From Kiritimatiellia bacterium (lineage in GTDB: Bacteria > Verrucomicrobiota > Kiritimatiellia > RFP12 > UBA1067), in contig JAFRBA010000076.1 of NCBI GenBank assembly GCA_017405115.1, positions 1 to 64,000 of the forward strand: a stretch of 64,000 bases of DNA, read 5' to 3'. Made by a program: the position numbers and the translations under genes. The notes under the pieces are model-generated. The model did no database searches. It saw only the letters and a list, made by a program, of their open reading frames with translations, and was not told the DNA's origin. Shown here one piece after another: positions 27,815 to 35,925 of the stretch; position 1 is the stretch's first letter, and each line of letters begins with the position of its first letter.

Positions 27815-28309
27815 ATGGTCGAGGCAGTCAGGCGTGTGCTGTCCCGCGAGTCCGGGCCGTTCTGGCAGTTCGTCAAGTACGGCGTCATAGGCGTTGCGTC
27901 CACGCTTGTGCAGACCGGGGTGTTCTACTTGCTGGCCGCCACGTGTCTCATGTGCCTTGCCCCTGACGACGTGGCAGTGCGGCTTCTGGGGCTTCCCGCA
28001 GCCGATGTCGGCGACGCTGCGCGTGCTCTGCGCTTTGCGGTCGCCACAGGCATCGGGTTCGTGGTGGCGAACGTCTTCTGCTGGCTAATGAACAGGGCTT
28101 TCGTGTTCCGTCCCGGACGGTTCCGGTGGCCGGTGGAGTTTGCGATGTTCTTCGGCGTTGCTACGCTGGCCACGGTCGTCGCGCTTGGGCTTTCCTCCGC
28201 GCTCATCAGGTGGTGCGGGCTCATGACTACCATAGCGGTGGCCGTCGAGGTAGTGGTCTCCTTCCTCGTCAATTTTTTTGTCCGCAAGTTCTTCATATTC
28301 AAGGGCTGA
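27815..28309 (+). CDS. GtrA-like membrane protein
   Basis: 164 residues with four hydrophobic segments (about 18-42, 72-95, 108-130, 135-155). The GtrA/DPMS pattern is clear: FVKYGVIGVASTLVQTGVFYLL at the start, FVVANVFCWLMNRAFVFR in the middle and VVSFLVNFFVRKFFIFKG at the end. Members help flip or transfer lipid-linked sugars during O-antigen or teichoic acid glycosylation; the partner glycosyltransferase is not nearby. It follows secY by 26 bp and may be read from the secY promoter. Confidence 0.88.
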   Translation: MVEAVRRVLSRESGPFWQFVKYGVIGVASTLVQTGVFYLLAATCLMCLAPDDVAVRLLGLPAADVGDAARALRFAVATGIGFVVANVFCWLMNRAFVFRPGRFRWPVEFAMFFGVATLATVVALGLSSALIRWCGLMTTIAVAVEVVVSFLVNFFVRKFFIFKG

Positions 28310-28314
28310 TATGG

Positions 28315-28320
28315 TATAAT
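28315..28320 (+). promoter_or_regulatory. -10 box of the leaderless secretin gene
   Basis: ATGG-TATAAT with 7 nt (GTACGGC) before the ATG at 28328. An in-frame ATG at 28319 lies inside the box and cannot be the start if this promoter is used. Confidence 0.6.
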
Positions 28321-28327
28321 GTACGGC

Positions 28328-29947
28328 ATGTCGAGATACTACTCTTTCTTGTTGGCCGCGTCGGTGGCGGCGGCCGTGGCGCTTGCGGTCGCGGCCGACG
28401 ACGCCGTCGGCGCGGGCTCGCCGTCCGCGCAGGAGATTGAGACCCGTGCCGTGCAGGCGGCGGAGAAGGTTGCGGAGAAGGCCGCCGCCGCCGCCGTGGA
28501 GAAGGCAGCGAAGCGGCTGGTGGACGAGAAGGCCGAGCAGGCGAAGGCCGAGGCCAGGGCCAAGGAGGCGAGGGCGGACGCCAAGGAGCTGCGCGACCTG
28601 CTCGACACGCGGGTGTTCCGCCTTGAGCACGCGTCCGCCGCGGAGGTCGCCGACAAGCTCAACGAGATGTGGAACGGCGAGTTCGGCCAGCTGTGGAAGG
28701 TCTCGAAGATGGCGGTTCCGTTCCAGGAGTCTAACTCTATAATGGTCACCGCGCCTCGAATCGTTCTCGATGCGTGCGCAAACGCGGTGACGGAGCTGGA
28801 CGTCGAGGCCCAGCAGGTGTACATCGAGGCCCGCTTCGTGGAGCTGGGGAACAGGGCCTCGCACAAGATCGGCATTGACTGGACCCTCCTCGGCGGCATG
28901 ACCGGCAGCGCGTCGTTCGGAGGCGGCATCCAGAGCTACAACATCGGAAGGGGCGTCCAGAACTACACGCGCACCATCCCCTCGAAGACCGAGGGCACCA
29001 CGTCGTACACGCTTACGGGATCCGACAGCGAAGACGCCGGCAAGCGGGTGTTCGGGTCGGACGACGGAACCATCTCCTACTTCAACGGCACGCTGAACTT
29101 CTCGCAGATGGCCCTCACGCTAAAGGCCCTCGACTCGACGGAGGACGCGCGCACGTTCTCCAACCCGAAGATCATCGTGTCGTCCGGCAAGAAGGCCGTC
29201 GTCGACATGACGACGAAGTACCCGAACGTCAAGGTGGCCGCCAAGCGAACGGACGCAAGCGGCTCCACGTCGCTCGACATAGCATCCAGCATGGAGGCGA
29301 TCCCCGGCGAGGACAAGTTCATGTTCGCCAAGGAGGCCTTCTTCAGCTGGGGCATCCTGCTGGAAGTCACGCCGCGCATCGGCACCAACGGGCTCATCAA
29401 CGTTTCCATCGTCCCGACCATCTCCTCGCAGTCCGACTGGGTCGAGACCGGCACGAGTTCCGAAGACGACTCCGGCACGATCTCGTCGCGCTACCCCGTC
29501 ATCGAGGTCCAGCGCCTCGTGACGGAATTCAGCCTCGAGAGCGGCACCACGGCCGTCATCGGCGGGCTCTCCGTCACCAAGGAGCGCCAGGTCGACAACG
29601 GCATCCCGCTGCTGCGCGAGATTCCGTGGCTCGGGCCCAGGCTGTTCGGCTCCATGGAGCGCGAGAAGGAGCAGAGGGAGATCATCGTGTTCGTGACGGT
29701 CGGCCTCGTAAACCCGCGGAGCACGGACCGCGACGTCGGGCTGCCCAAGAACGCCGTCCTCGGCCGCCAGTACATCAAGCGCCAGAAGCTCGAGCCCGGC
29801 GACCGCGAGGAGAAGAACATGGAGGGCTTCAACTCGCTCGACCTGCGGCGCCTCGAGGACCAGGCTGAGGATCCTCTGCAGATCCAGCCGCAGCGCAGCT
29901 TCAACTTCAGCGATTACATGCCATTCAGAAAGGAAACAGAAAAATGA
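28328..29947 (+). CDS. secretin-domain outer-membrane protein (type II/IV secretion or pilus type)
   Basis: 539 residues. A signal peptide (to about residue 30) is followed by an Ala/Glu/Lys-rich coiled coil (about 38-90) and an N-type short domain (RVFRLEHASAAEVADKLNEM). The C-terminal secretin core then runs VYIEARFVELGNRASHKIGIDW ... LVTEFSLESGTTAVIGGLSV ... NGIPLLREIPWLGPRLFG ... REIIVFVTVGLV. Secretins are multimeric outer-membrane channels. No other secretion or pilus genes are adjacent; the next gene, a DUF481 protein, overlaps its stop (ATGA). Verrucomicrobia carry such secretins next to pilus genes, but an isolated role is possible here. Confidence 0.85.
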   Translation: MSRYYSFLLAASVAAAVALAVAADDAVGAGSPSAQEIETRAVQAAEKVAEKAAAAAVEKAAKRLVDEKAEQAKAEARAKEARADAKELRDLLDTRVFRLEHASAAEVADKLNEMWNGEFGQLWKVSKMAVPFQESNSIMVTAPRIVLDACANAVTELDVEAQQVYIEARFVELGNRASHKIGIDWTLLGGMTGSASFGGGIQSYNIGRGVQNYTRTIPSKTEGTTSYTLTGSDSEDAGKRVFGSDDGTISYFNGTLNFSQMALTLKALDSTEDARTFSNPKIIVSSGKKAVVDMTTKYPNVKVAAKRTDASGSTSLDIASSMEAIPGEDKFMFAKEAFFSWGILLEVTPRIGTNGLINVSIVPTISSQSDWVETGTSSEDDSGTISSRYPVIEVQRLVTEFSLESGTTAVIGGLSVTKERQVDNGIPLLREIPWLGPRLFGSMEREKEQREIIVFVTVGLVNPRSTDRDVGLPKNAVLGRQYIKRQKLEPGDREEKNMEGFNSLDLRRLEDQAEDPLQIQPQRSFNFSDYMPFRKETEK

Positions 29948-30960
29948 CGAAACTCTCAATAGCCGTGGCGGCCGCCTGCGTCGCTGGCGCCGCGTTTGCG
30001 GACAAGGTCGTACTTAAGTCCGGCTCGTTCCTGACGGGCGAGACGGGGGCGATCAGCGGCGACGCCCTCAAGTTCAAGTCCGACGACTTGGGCGACATGG
30101 AGATCAAGCTCGAGAAGATCCAGTCCATCGACAAGGCCAAGAACCACGTCGTGCAGTATCTCGACGGCACGAAGGCGGAGCGCATCCTCGTCGTGCGCGA
30201 CGGCGCCCTGTGGTCGGGCGACGCCAAGCTCGACATGACCAAGGTCAAGGCCGTCGACCCCGTGCCAGAGTCCTGGCACGGCAGCATAAACGTCGCCTAC
30301 AACGCCGCGCGCGGAAACACCTACGAGAACTCGGCGGCCGTGATAGCGAATGCCACGCGGCGCTGGGAGAAGGACCGCCTGACGGCCGACTTCGGCTACA
30401 ACTACGCCGACTCCGGCAAGTCGGGCTCCAGCGCCGAGAAGACGTCCGACCGCTGGGAGGCCGAGCTCAAGCACGACCACTTCTGGTGGGAGAAGATCTA
30501 CCACTACGAGAACGGCCGCTTCGACCGCGACGAGATACAGGACCTCATGTGGCGCTACCGCCTCGGCGTCGGCCTCGGCTACCAGTGGCTCGAGAACAGG
30601 GTGTTCGAGTCCACGGGCAAGTGGAACTTCAACCAGGAGTTCGGCGTGAACTGGATCAAGGAGCGCTACGGGGACGGCTCCGGCAAGGACGGCGGCTTCG
30701 TCGCGCTGCGCTACGCCCACCACTTCGGCTACATCCCGAAGTTCTACGACAACGTCGAGCTCTTCCACAACTTCGAGGTCCTGCCCGAGGTGGACGAATG
30801 GGAGAAGCTCTTCGTCAAGACCGACGTGGGCCTGAGCACGAAGATTATCATGGACTTCGACCTGCTCGCCAAGATCGAGTGGGACTACGACTCGCAGCCC
30901 AGCGCCGACCGCAAGAAGAGCGACCTCCGCTACATCGTCGGCCTCGGCTACAAGTGGTGA
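29944..30960 (+). CDS. DUF481 outer-membrane beta-barrel protein (YdiY-like)
   Basis: 338 residues with signal peptide (MTKLSIAVAAACVAGAAFA). Residues 20-90 form a small beta domain (VLKSGSFLTGETGAISGDALKFKSDD...). A DUF481 barrel follows, with alternating strands SWHGSINVAYNAARGNTY, RLTADFGYNYADSG, LGVGLGYQWLE and a C-terminal strand RYIVGLGYKW ending in an aromatic residue as in outer-membrane proteins. Expected to sit in the outer membrane; function unknown. It is coupled to the secretin gene by ATGA overlap and has AAAGGAAACAG as ribosome site. Confidence 0.85.
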   Translation: MTKLSIAVAAACVAGAAFADKVVLKSGSFLTGETGAISGDALKFKSDDLGDMEIKLEKIQSIDKAKNHVVQYLDGTKAERILVVRDGALWSGDAKLDMTKVKAVDPVPESWHGSINVAYNAARGNTYENSAAVIANATRRWEKDRLTADFGYNYADSGKSGSSAEKTSDRWEAELKHDHFWWEKIYHYENGRFDRDEIQDLMWRYRLGVGLGYQWLENRVFESTGKWNFNQEFGVNWIKERYGDGSGKDGGFVALRYAHHFGYIPKFYDNVELFHNFEVLPEVDEWEKLFVKTDVGLSTKIIMDFDLLAKIEWDYDSQPSADRKKSDLRYIVGLGYKW

Positions 30961-30980
30961 CGCCAGAACTGGCCTGAGCC

Positions 30981-32369
30981 GTGGCAAGGGTCGCGATAGC
31001 CTATCCGCCCCTGGTGAGTGAGAAGGGCGTCGCCCTGCTCACCCAGAACCGCCAGTTCCAGTGGTTCTCGCGCCCGACGTACATCTTCCCCGTCGTGCCC
31101 GCGACCGCGGCGACGATGCTGAAGGAGGCCGGCCACGAGGTGCTGTTCATGGACGGCATCGCGGCGGAGCTCACGGTCGAGTCGTTTGAACGGCAACTTG
31201 CGGAGTTCCGCCCGGACTACGTCGTAATCGAGACCAAGACGCCCGTCGTGAAGCGCCACTGGAAGTGGGCGGCCGAGCACGACTACCGCGTGATAATGGT
31301 CGGCGACCATGTCACTGCCTTGCCGCAGGAGACCGTCGGCAGGCCGGGCGTATGGGCCGTCATACCGGGCGGCGACTGGGACTACGGTCTGCGCGACTTC
31401 CTCTCCGGCGACCAGCATTCCGGCCTGTATCCGTTCGCGCTGCGCGAGAGCATCAAGGACGCCCCCTGGATCGACCGCGACCTCGTCCACTGGGAGCTGT
31501 ACGCGAAGCGCAACGGGAACTTCCGCCGAACGCCCGGCACCTACGTGATGTCCGGCCGCGACTGCTGGCACGGCAAGTGCACTTTCTGCAGCTGGACGAC
31601 CCTCTACCCGAAGTACCGCACGCGCGATCCCGTCGACGTCGTCAACGAGATTGAGATGCTCGTGGAAAAGTACGGTGTGCGCGAGGTGATGGACGACTCC
31701 GGAACGTTTCCAGTGGGGCAGTGGCTGTCCACGTTCTGCGAGGAGATGATAAAAAGGGGCCTGCCGAAGAAGGTCCGCATCGACTGCAACATGCGATTCG
31801 GGAGGCTCAAGTTCGAGGACTACCGCCTGATGCGGCAGGCCGGCTTCCAGTTCGTCCTCTTCGGAGTCGAGTCGGCGAACCAGGCCACGCTCGACCGCTT
31901 CTGCAAGGCTCTCAGGGTCGAGGACGTCGTCCAGGGCTGCGAGTGGGCGCACAAGGCGGGGCTGGACGTGCATCTCACCTTCATGTTCGGCCATGCGTGG
32001 GAAGGCCCGAAGGAAATCGCAAACACCGTGGCGCTTGCGCGCAGGCTGCTGGCCAAGGGCTGGGCGTCGACGCTCCAGTGCACGCTGACGATTCCGTACC
32101 CGGGAACGCCGCTTTTCCGCGAGCTCGAGGCCTCCGACGGGCTGGTGACAAAGGACTGGGACGAGTACGACATGCGCCGTGCGATCACCAAGACGCCCCT
32201 GGCGACCGAGGCGGAGATAAAGTGCGCCATACAGGAGGTCTACCGGGGCTTCCTGCAGCCTGCGGCGCTCTGGCACCGCATTACCTCGACCCGCACGTTG
32301 TTCGACTTCGGCTTCTACTACCGGGGCATACGCTCGCTCATCGGGCACCTGCTGGACTTCCGCAGGTGA
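30981..32369 (+). CDS. B12-binding-domain radical SAM protein
   Basis: 462 residues from a GTG. The N-terminal third (about 1-150) is a cobalamin-binding-like Rossmann domain (PTYIFPVVPATAATMLKEAGHEV, PDYVVIETKTPV). The radical SAM core follows, with cluster motif CWHGKCTFC, that is C-x4-C-x2-C rather than the usual C-x3-C-x2-C, and later RIDCNMRFGRL, QFVLFGVESANQATLDRFCK and HLTFMFGHAWEG. Such proteins do methylations and other radical chemistry on lipids or cofactors; BchE/hopanoid-type enzymes are relatives. The substrate is not indicated by neighbours. It begins 20 bp after the DUF481 gene. Confidence 0.85.
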   Translation: MARVAIAYPPLVSEKGVALLTQNRQFQWFSRPTYIFPVVPATAATMLKEAGHEVLFMDGIAAELTVESFERQLAEFRPDYVVIETKTPVVKRHWKWAAEHDYRVIMVGDHVTALPQETVGRPGVWAVIPGGDWDYGLRDFLSGDQHSGLYPFALRESIKDAPWIDRDLVHWELYAKRNGNFRRTPGTYVMSGRDCWHGKCTFCSWTTLYPKYRTRDPVDVVNEIEMLVEKYGVREVMDDSGTFPVGQWLSTFCEEMIKRGLPKKVRIDCNMRFGRLKFEDYRLMRQAGFQFVLFGVESANQATLDRFCKALRVEDVVQGCEWAHKAGLDVHLTFMFGHAWEGPKEIANTVALARRLLAKGWASTLQCTLTIPYPGTPLFRELEASDGLVTKDWDEYDMRRAITKTPLATEAEIKCAIQEVYRGFLQPAALWHRITSTRTLFDFGFYYRGIRSLIGHLLDFRR

Positions 32370-32450
32370 CGGTGCCTGGAAAGAACGCCCTCCCGGCATA
32401 ACCCATTCCCTCGCATGCGCGACATTCTTCCGAAAGCCGCCGGAATTTGC

Positions 32451-32456
32451 TATACT
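32451..32456 (+). promoter_or_regulatory. -10 box of the DUF4091 pseudogene
   Basis: TTTGC-TATACT, 16 nt before the ATG at 32473. No convincing -35. Confidence 0.5.
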
Positions 32457-32472
32457 ATTCGATAATAAAACG

Positions 32473-33734
32473 ATGGGGCAGAAAGACGCCATGAAAAGCA
32501 TACTCGCAACATTCTTCGCGGTTGCCGCGCTCGGTGTAGTGGCCGAGCCGGTTAAGCATGGGCTTTGGAAAAAGATCACGTACGACGAACCCGACACGAC
32601 GCCGATCGTCTACGGCGGCGAGAGCCGCGCCGAGAACGTGCACGCAACGGACTACTGCGTGTATCTCGACATCTACTACGCCGACGGCTCCACCACCTGG
32701 GGCGAACGGGCGGAGTTCGAGCAGGGGACCCACGGTTGACAGAAGGTCTGCGGCGCCATCGCGCCGAACAAGCCCGTCAAGCGGATCGAGGTGTACGCGC
32801 TCTGCCGCAATGGAAAGGCCGGCGGCCGCGCGGAATTCCGCGATCTCTTCATGGAACGGCGCGAGGGGCGCGGCGAAAGGCTGTACGAAACCCGAAGGTC
32901 CAACAGGCCGTATGCCGACACAGACGAGATATTCTACTCCGACTTCACCGGACGCGACAAGACGCGCCGGCACGAAACGACGAGCGCGGCAAGGAATACT
33001 ACGCCGGCCTCCACAAGCTGTGCGCCCGGCTCAAGGCGGACTTCCCCTCCCTCCCGCTGCTGACCACTGCGCTCCTTTACAACGACATCGAGTCCCGCTG
33101 GAGCAAGTTCCTCACTGGGGGCGCGAAGCTGGACGACTTGATCGTGACCGACATATACTGCCCGCTGACCACGAGATGGCACAACGACATCTCGGACTAC
33201 CTGCGCACGCAGGGCAGGCTCGTCTACTGGTACACGGCAGGCAGCCCGATCTGGCCATACGCGAATTTCGCCGGCTACGACCATCCGCCAGTCGAGGGGC
33301 GGCTCGTCCTCGGCTTCCAGACGCATTTCTTCCGCGCCGACGGCTTCCTGTTCTGGCATGTCAACTACTGGAACGGCAAGGAGCAAGAGCCCTTCGACGA
33401 CGCCGACACCTTCGTGCCCGGCTGGCTCTACACGGGGGGCGACGGCATACTCCTCTACCCGGGGAAGGACCGCGTGTTCCCGTCCATACGCCTCGCGACG
33501 GTCCGCGACGGCGTGCAGGACTACGAATGGCTGCAGCTCGCCGAACGCAAGTGCGGCAGGGCGGCGGTCGACGCGGTGTCGCGCACGCTCATCCGCTCGC
33601 TCACCGACTTCACGCGCGACCCGGCGGAGCTTGAGCGCGCCCATGCAGCGGTAGGCGACATGATCGAGGGGAATCATCTCTCTGCGCCTTCATCGAGGCA
33701 GTCGAACCGTGACGTCAGCGTTGTCCAGAAATAA
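32473..33734 (+). pseudogene. broken secreted DUF4091 (GH123-like) protein
   Basis: The N-terminus (signal peptide MKSILATFFAVAALGVVAEP from 32491) reads to FEQGTHG and then meets TGA at 32737-32739, where relatives usually have a Trp, so TGG to TGA is likely. The same frame resumes (QKVCGAIAPNKPVKRIEVYA). Near 32975 the coding frame shifts to the third frame (NDERGKEYYAGLHKLCARL) and continues to the end with FLFWHVNYWNGKEQEP and VRDGVQDYEWLQL, the hallmark C-terminus of DUF4091 proteins. About 400 residues total remain against 700-800 normally, so the central catalytic part is deleted at the junction. Two independent lesions mark it as dead. The relative at 46362 is intact. Confidence 0.85.
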
Positions 33735-33802
33735 AGTTTGCCCGGCAAGGATATTCCACAACTTTGAACCAGTTGCCAGTTGAGCGCATTTCTTGTTATG
33801 AG

Positions 33803-34702
33803 ATGTGTTCTGGCAGCATAATTGAAGAGATCCGAAAAGACCGCACTGTCGGTGCGGATCGACTTGTTGCTGAGTACAAGAGCCGTCTCCATAAAGTGGC
33901 GTATGGCATTTGTGGAGACGAACATGAGGCGGAAGACCTTGTTTTTCGCACATTTGAGCAGGTTATCGCAAAAATAGACGACTACCAGGAGCAGGATGCA
34001 TTCTTTAGTTGGATGTGTACGATTCTGCGCAACTATCATAGAATGTCTGTTCGCGCCACAGTGGCGAGAAACACCATTCCATCTGGAGGTCCTGGTGAGT
34101 TGGCTGGTCTCATAGGTGGGACGGATGCAGATGGCATGGACATTGCCATAGACGGCAACATGCTACGCGAGGCGGTGGATAATTTGCCGCAAAAGCTGCG
34201 TGAGGTGGTAGTGCTTCACTATTTCATGGATCAGCCCGTGCGAAAGGTGGCGAAGATGCTCTCCATCGCGAGGGGAACAGTGAAATCACGCCTTTACTAT
34301 GCCCGGCTGGTGCTCGGGGCGAAGTTTTGCGAGGCAATGAAGAAGCCTACTGTTACCTTGACCGTCGCAGGTCTTTTCATAGCCGCCGCCGTTTCCGCAG
34401 TCTCGCTTGTGGTCTTGACTCCGCCCATGGTGGCTGAAGTGGATGAACCGGTGTTCATGGACGATGCTCCGTTGCAGGAAAGTGATGAAGTGTCGGAGCC
34501 TTGGGGTTTCGCTCCGCAGATTCCACATCGTTCGTCGGAGTCTGCCAAGGTGACGAATCCTTTCGTGACGCAAGAGCCGAGGCGCACGGTCAAGTCTGCG
34601 GCGGTTCCGGCGTTCAAGTCGACAGGGAGAGATGTGCGGGTTATGCCGATTCATTCGTTCGACTCGACCTCCGGCAGCACAAGGGTGATAATATCGCGAT
34701 GA
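33803..34702 (+). CDS. ECF RNA polymerase sigma factor with C-terminal membrane anchor
   Basis: 299 residues from the ATG at 33803; a TTG-started extension to 33764 is possible. Region 2 is DRLVAEYKSRLHKVAYGICG...EAEDLVFRTFEQVIAKI...FFSWMCTILRNYHR. Region 4 is LPQKLREVVVLHYFMDQPVRKVAKMLSIARGTVKSRLYYARLVL. A hydrophobic helix at about 183-206 (TVTLTVAGLFIAAAVSAVSLVVL) follows, then an outside tail of about 90 residues ending SGSTRVIISR. No separate anti-sigma gene is adjacent. The gene is lower in GC than its flanks and is coupled (ATGA) to the SUMF1 gene, so it probably controls this cassette in response to an envelope signal. Confidence 0.85.
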   Translation: MCSGSIIEEIRKDRTVGADRLVAEYKSRLHKVAYGICGDEHEAEDLVFRTFEQVIAKIDDYQEQDAFFSWMCTILRNYHRMSVRATVARNTIPSGGPGELAGLIGGTDADGMDIAIDGNMLREAVDNLPQKLREVVVLHYFMDQPVRKVAKMLSIARGTVKSRLYYARLVLGAKFCEAMKKPTVTLTVAGLFIAAAVSAVSLVVLTPPMVAEVDEPVFMDDAPLQESDEVSEPWGFAPQIPHRSSESAKVTNPFVTQEPRRTVKSAAVPAFKSTGRDVRVMPIHSFDSTSGSTRVIISR

Positions 34703-35925
34703 GAAGGCGAAGAATTCTGCTGATTGCGACGCTGATGGCGGCAGTTCTGAGGACGGAAGCCGCTATTCCGCAGCTGACGCTGTCCAAAATCGAGCAGGAC
34801 GCCACGACGCATTGCGTGGCGGTAGACTATGTGCTGGACTCGCCGGCGATCGTCACGATCGACGTCACGACGAACGGCGTCTCGATTGGCGCGGCGAATG
34901 TCACCTGCGCCTACGGCGACGTTAACCGGCTCGTTGGCGGCGGTGCGCACAGGCTCCACTGGCCGGCCGCCAGAAGCTGGCCGGGCCATAGGTTCACAGA
35001 CGACACGGTGTCCGTCGAAGTGTCGGCGTGGTCGCCGGACTCGCCGCCGGACTACATGGTAGTCGATCTCAAGGTGAACAAGGGCGAGCGCACTTGGTAC
35101 GCCGCCGCCGAGCAATTGCCCGATGGCGGGCTTCACAACGACAAGTACAAGACCGACTATCTCGTGATGCGTCGCATCCCTGCCGCCGGCAAGACGTTTC
35201 GCATGGGTTCGCCTGCGGAGGAGCCGGGCAGGAAGGCCAACGAGACTCTTCACTACGTGACGCTGACCAACGACTTCTACATGTCCGTCTTCGAACTGAC
35301 GCAAGGGCAGTTCGTGAACGTCGTGGGCGAACTGAACCCGGCCAACACCAAGTACGGATTCGAAGCCGTCCGCCCGCTCGACTGGATGGTCATGAACACG
35401 TTCAGGGGTGCGAAGCGGCGATGGCCTCGCGATGGACACGAGGTCGATCCGGAATCCGCGTTGGGGGTGTTCCGGACGACGCTTGGCATTCCCACTCTCG
35501 ACCTCCCTACCGAGGCTGAATGGGAGTTCGCCTGCCGCGCAGGAACGCTGACAGCGAGGTACGACGGCATGGACTTCTCGGCGTCGGCGGCAGACATCGC
35601 CTGGCTTGGAGAGGGGAGGACGAAGCCCCATGCCGTTGGGCTGCTGAAGCCGAATGCATACGGACTCTACGACATGTACGGCAATGTGGACGAGTACTGC
35701 CTCGACTACTATTCCGAAGACGTGCATTCTTATGTGGCGGTCGGCTCCACTGTCATCGCGCCCGTCGGTCCCAACCATGGTTCGGAGCGCGTCATACGCG
35801 GCACCGGGTCGTGGTGGTCGGCGAAAGGCGACCAGGCTCGTTCGGCGTTTCGCCAGGCATACACGGAATCTGGCCCGTGGATGTGCGTCGGATACCGACT
35901 TGTGTGCGGAGGAAATGGGAAATGA
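34699..35925 (+). CDS. secreted SUMF1/FGE-fold protein (paralogue A)
   Basis: 408 residues with a signal peptide (MRRRRILLIATLMAAVLRTEAA). Residues about 25-140 form a beta-sandwich domain shared with the two later paralogues (DSPAIVTIDVTTNGVSIGAANV, YGDVNRLV, PDYMVVDLKV). A SUMF1 (formylglycine-generating-enzyme) fold follows: KTDYLVMRRIPA, FRMGS, VTLTNDFYMSVFELTQGQF, LDLPTEAEWEFACRAGT, NAYGLYDMYGNVDEYC, RVIRGTGSWW and a C-terminal CVGYRLVC. The paired catalytic Cys of true FGE (CHxSYC-type) are not seen, so it is more likely a binding or other SUMF1-fold protein than a sulfatase activator. Start and stop overlap the neighbours as ATGA. Confidence 0.82.
   Translation: MRRRRILLIATLMAAVLRTEAAIPQLTLSKIEQDATTHCVAVDYVLDSPAIVTIDVTTNGVSIGAANVTCAYGDVNRLVGGGAHRLHWPAARSWPGHRFTDDTVSVEVSAWSPDSPPDYMVVDLKVNKGERTWYAAAEQLPDGGLHNDKYKTDYLVMRRIPAAGKTFRMGSPAEEPGRKANETLHYVTLTNDFYMSVFELTQGQFVNVVGELNPANTKYGFEAVRPLDWMVMNTFRGAKRRWPRDGHEVDPESALGVFRTTLGIPTLDLPTEAEWEFACRAGTLTARYDGMDFSASAADIAWLGEGRTKPHAVGLLKPNAYGLYDMYGNVDEYCLDYYSEDVHSYVAVGSTVIAPVGPNHGSERVIRGTGSWWSAKGDQARSAFRQAYTESGPWMCVGYRLVCGGNGK

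Noticed and set aside
32737..32739. TGA read as Trp or selenocysteine in the DUF4091 gene
   Set aside because: Many other genes here end with TGA, no SECIS-like hairpin was seen, and a second lesion (frameshift with deletion) follows, so it is a nonsense mutation in a pseudogene.
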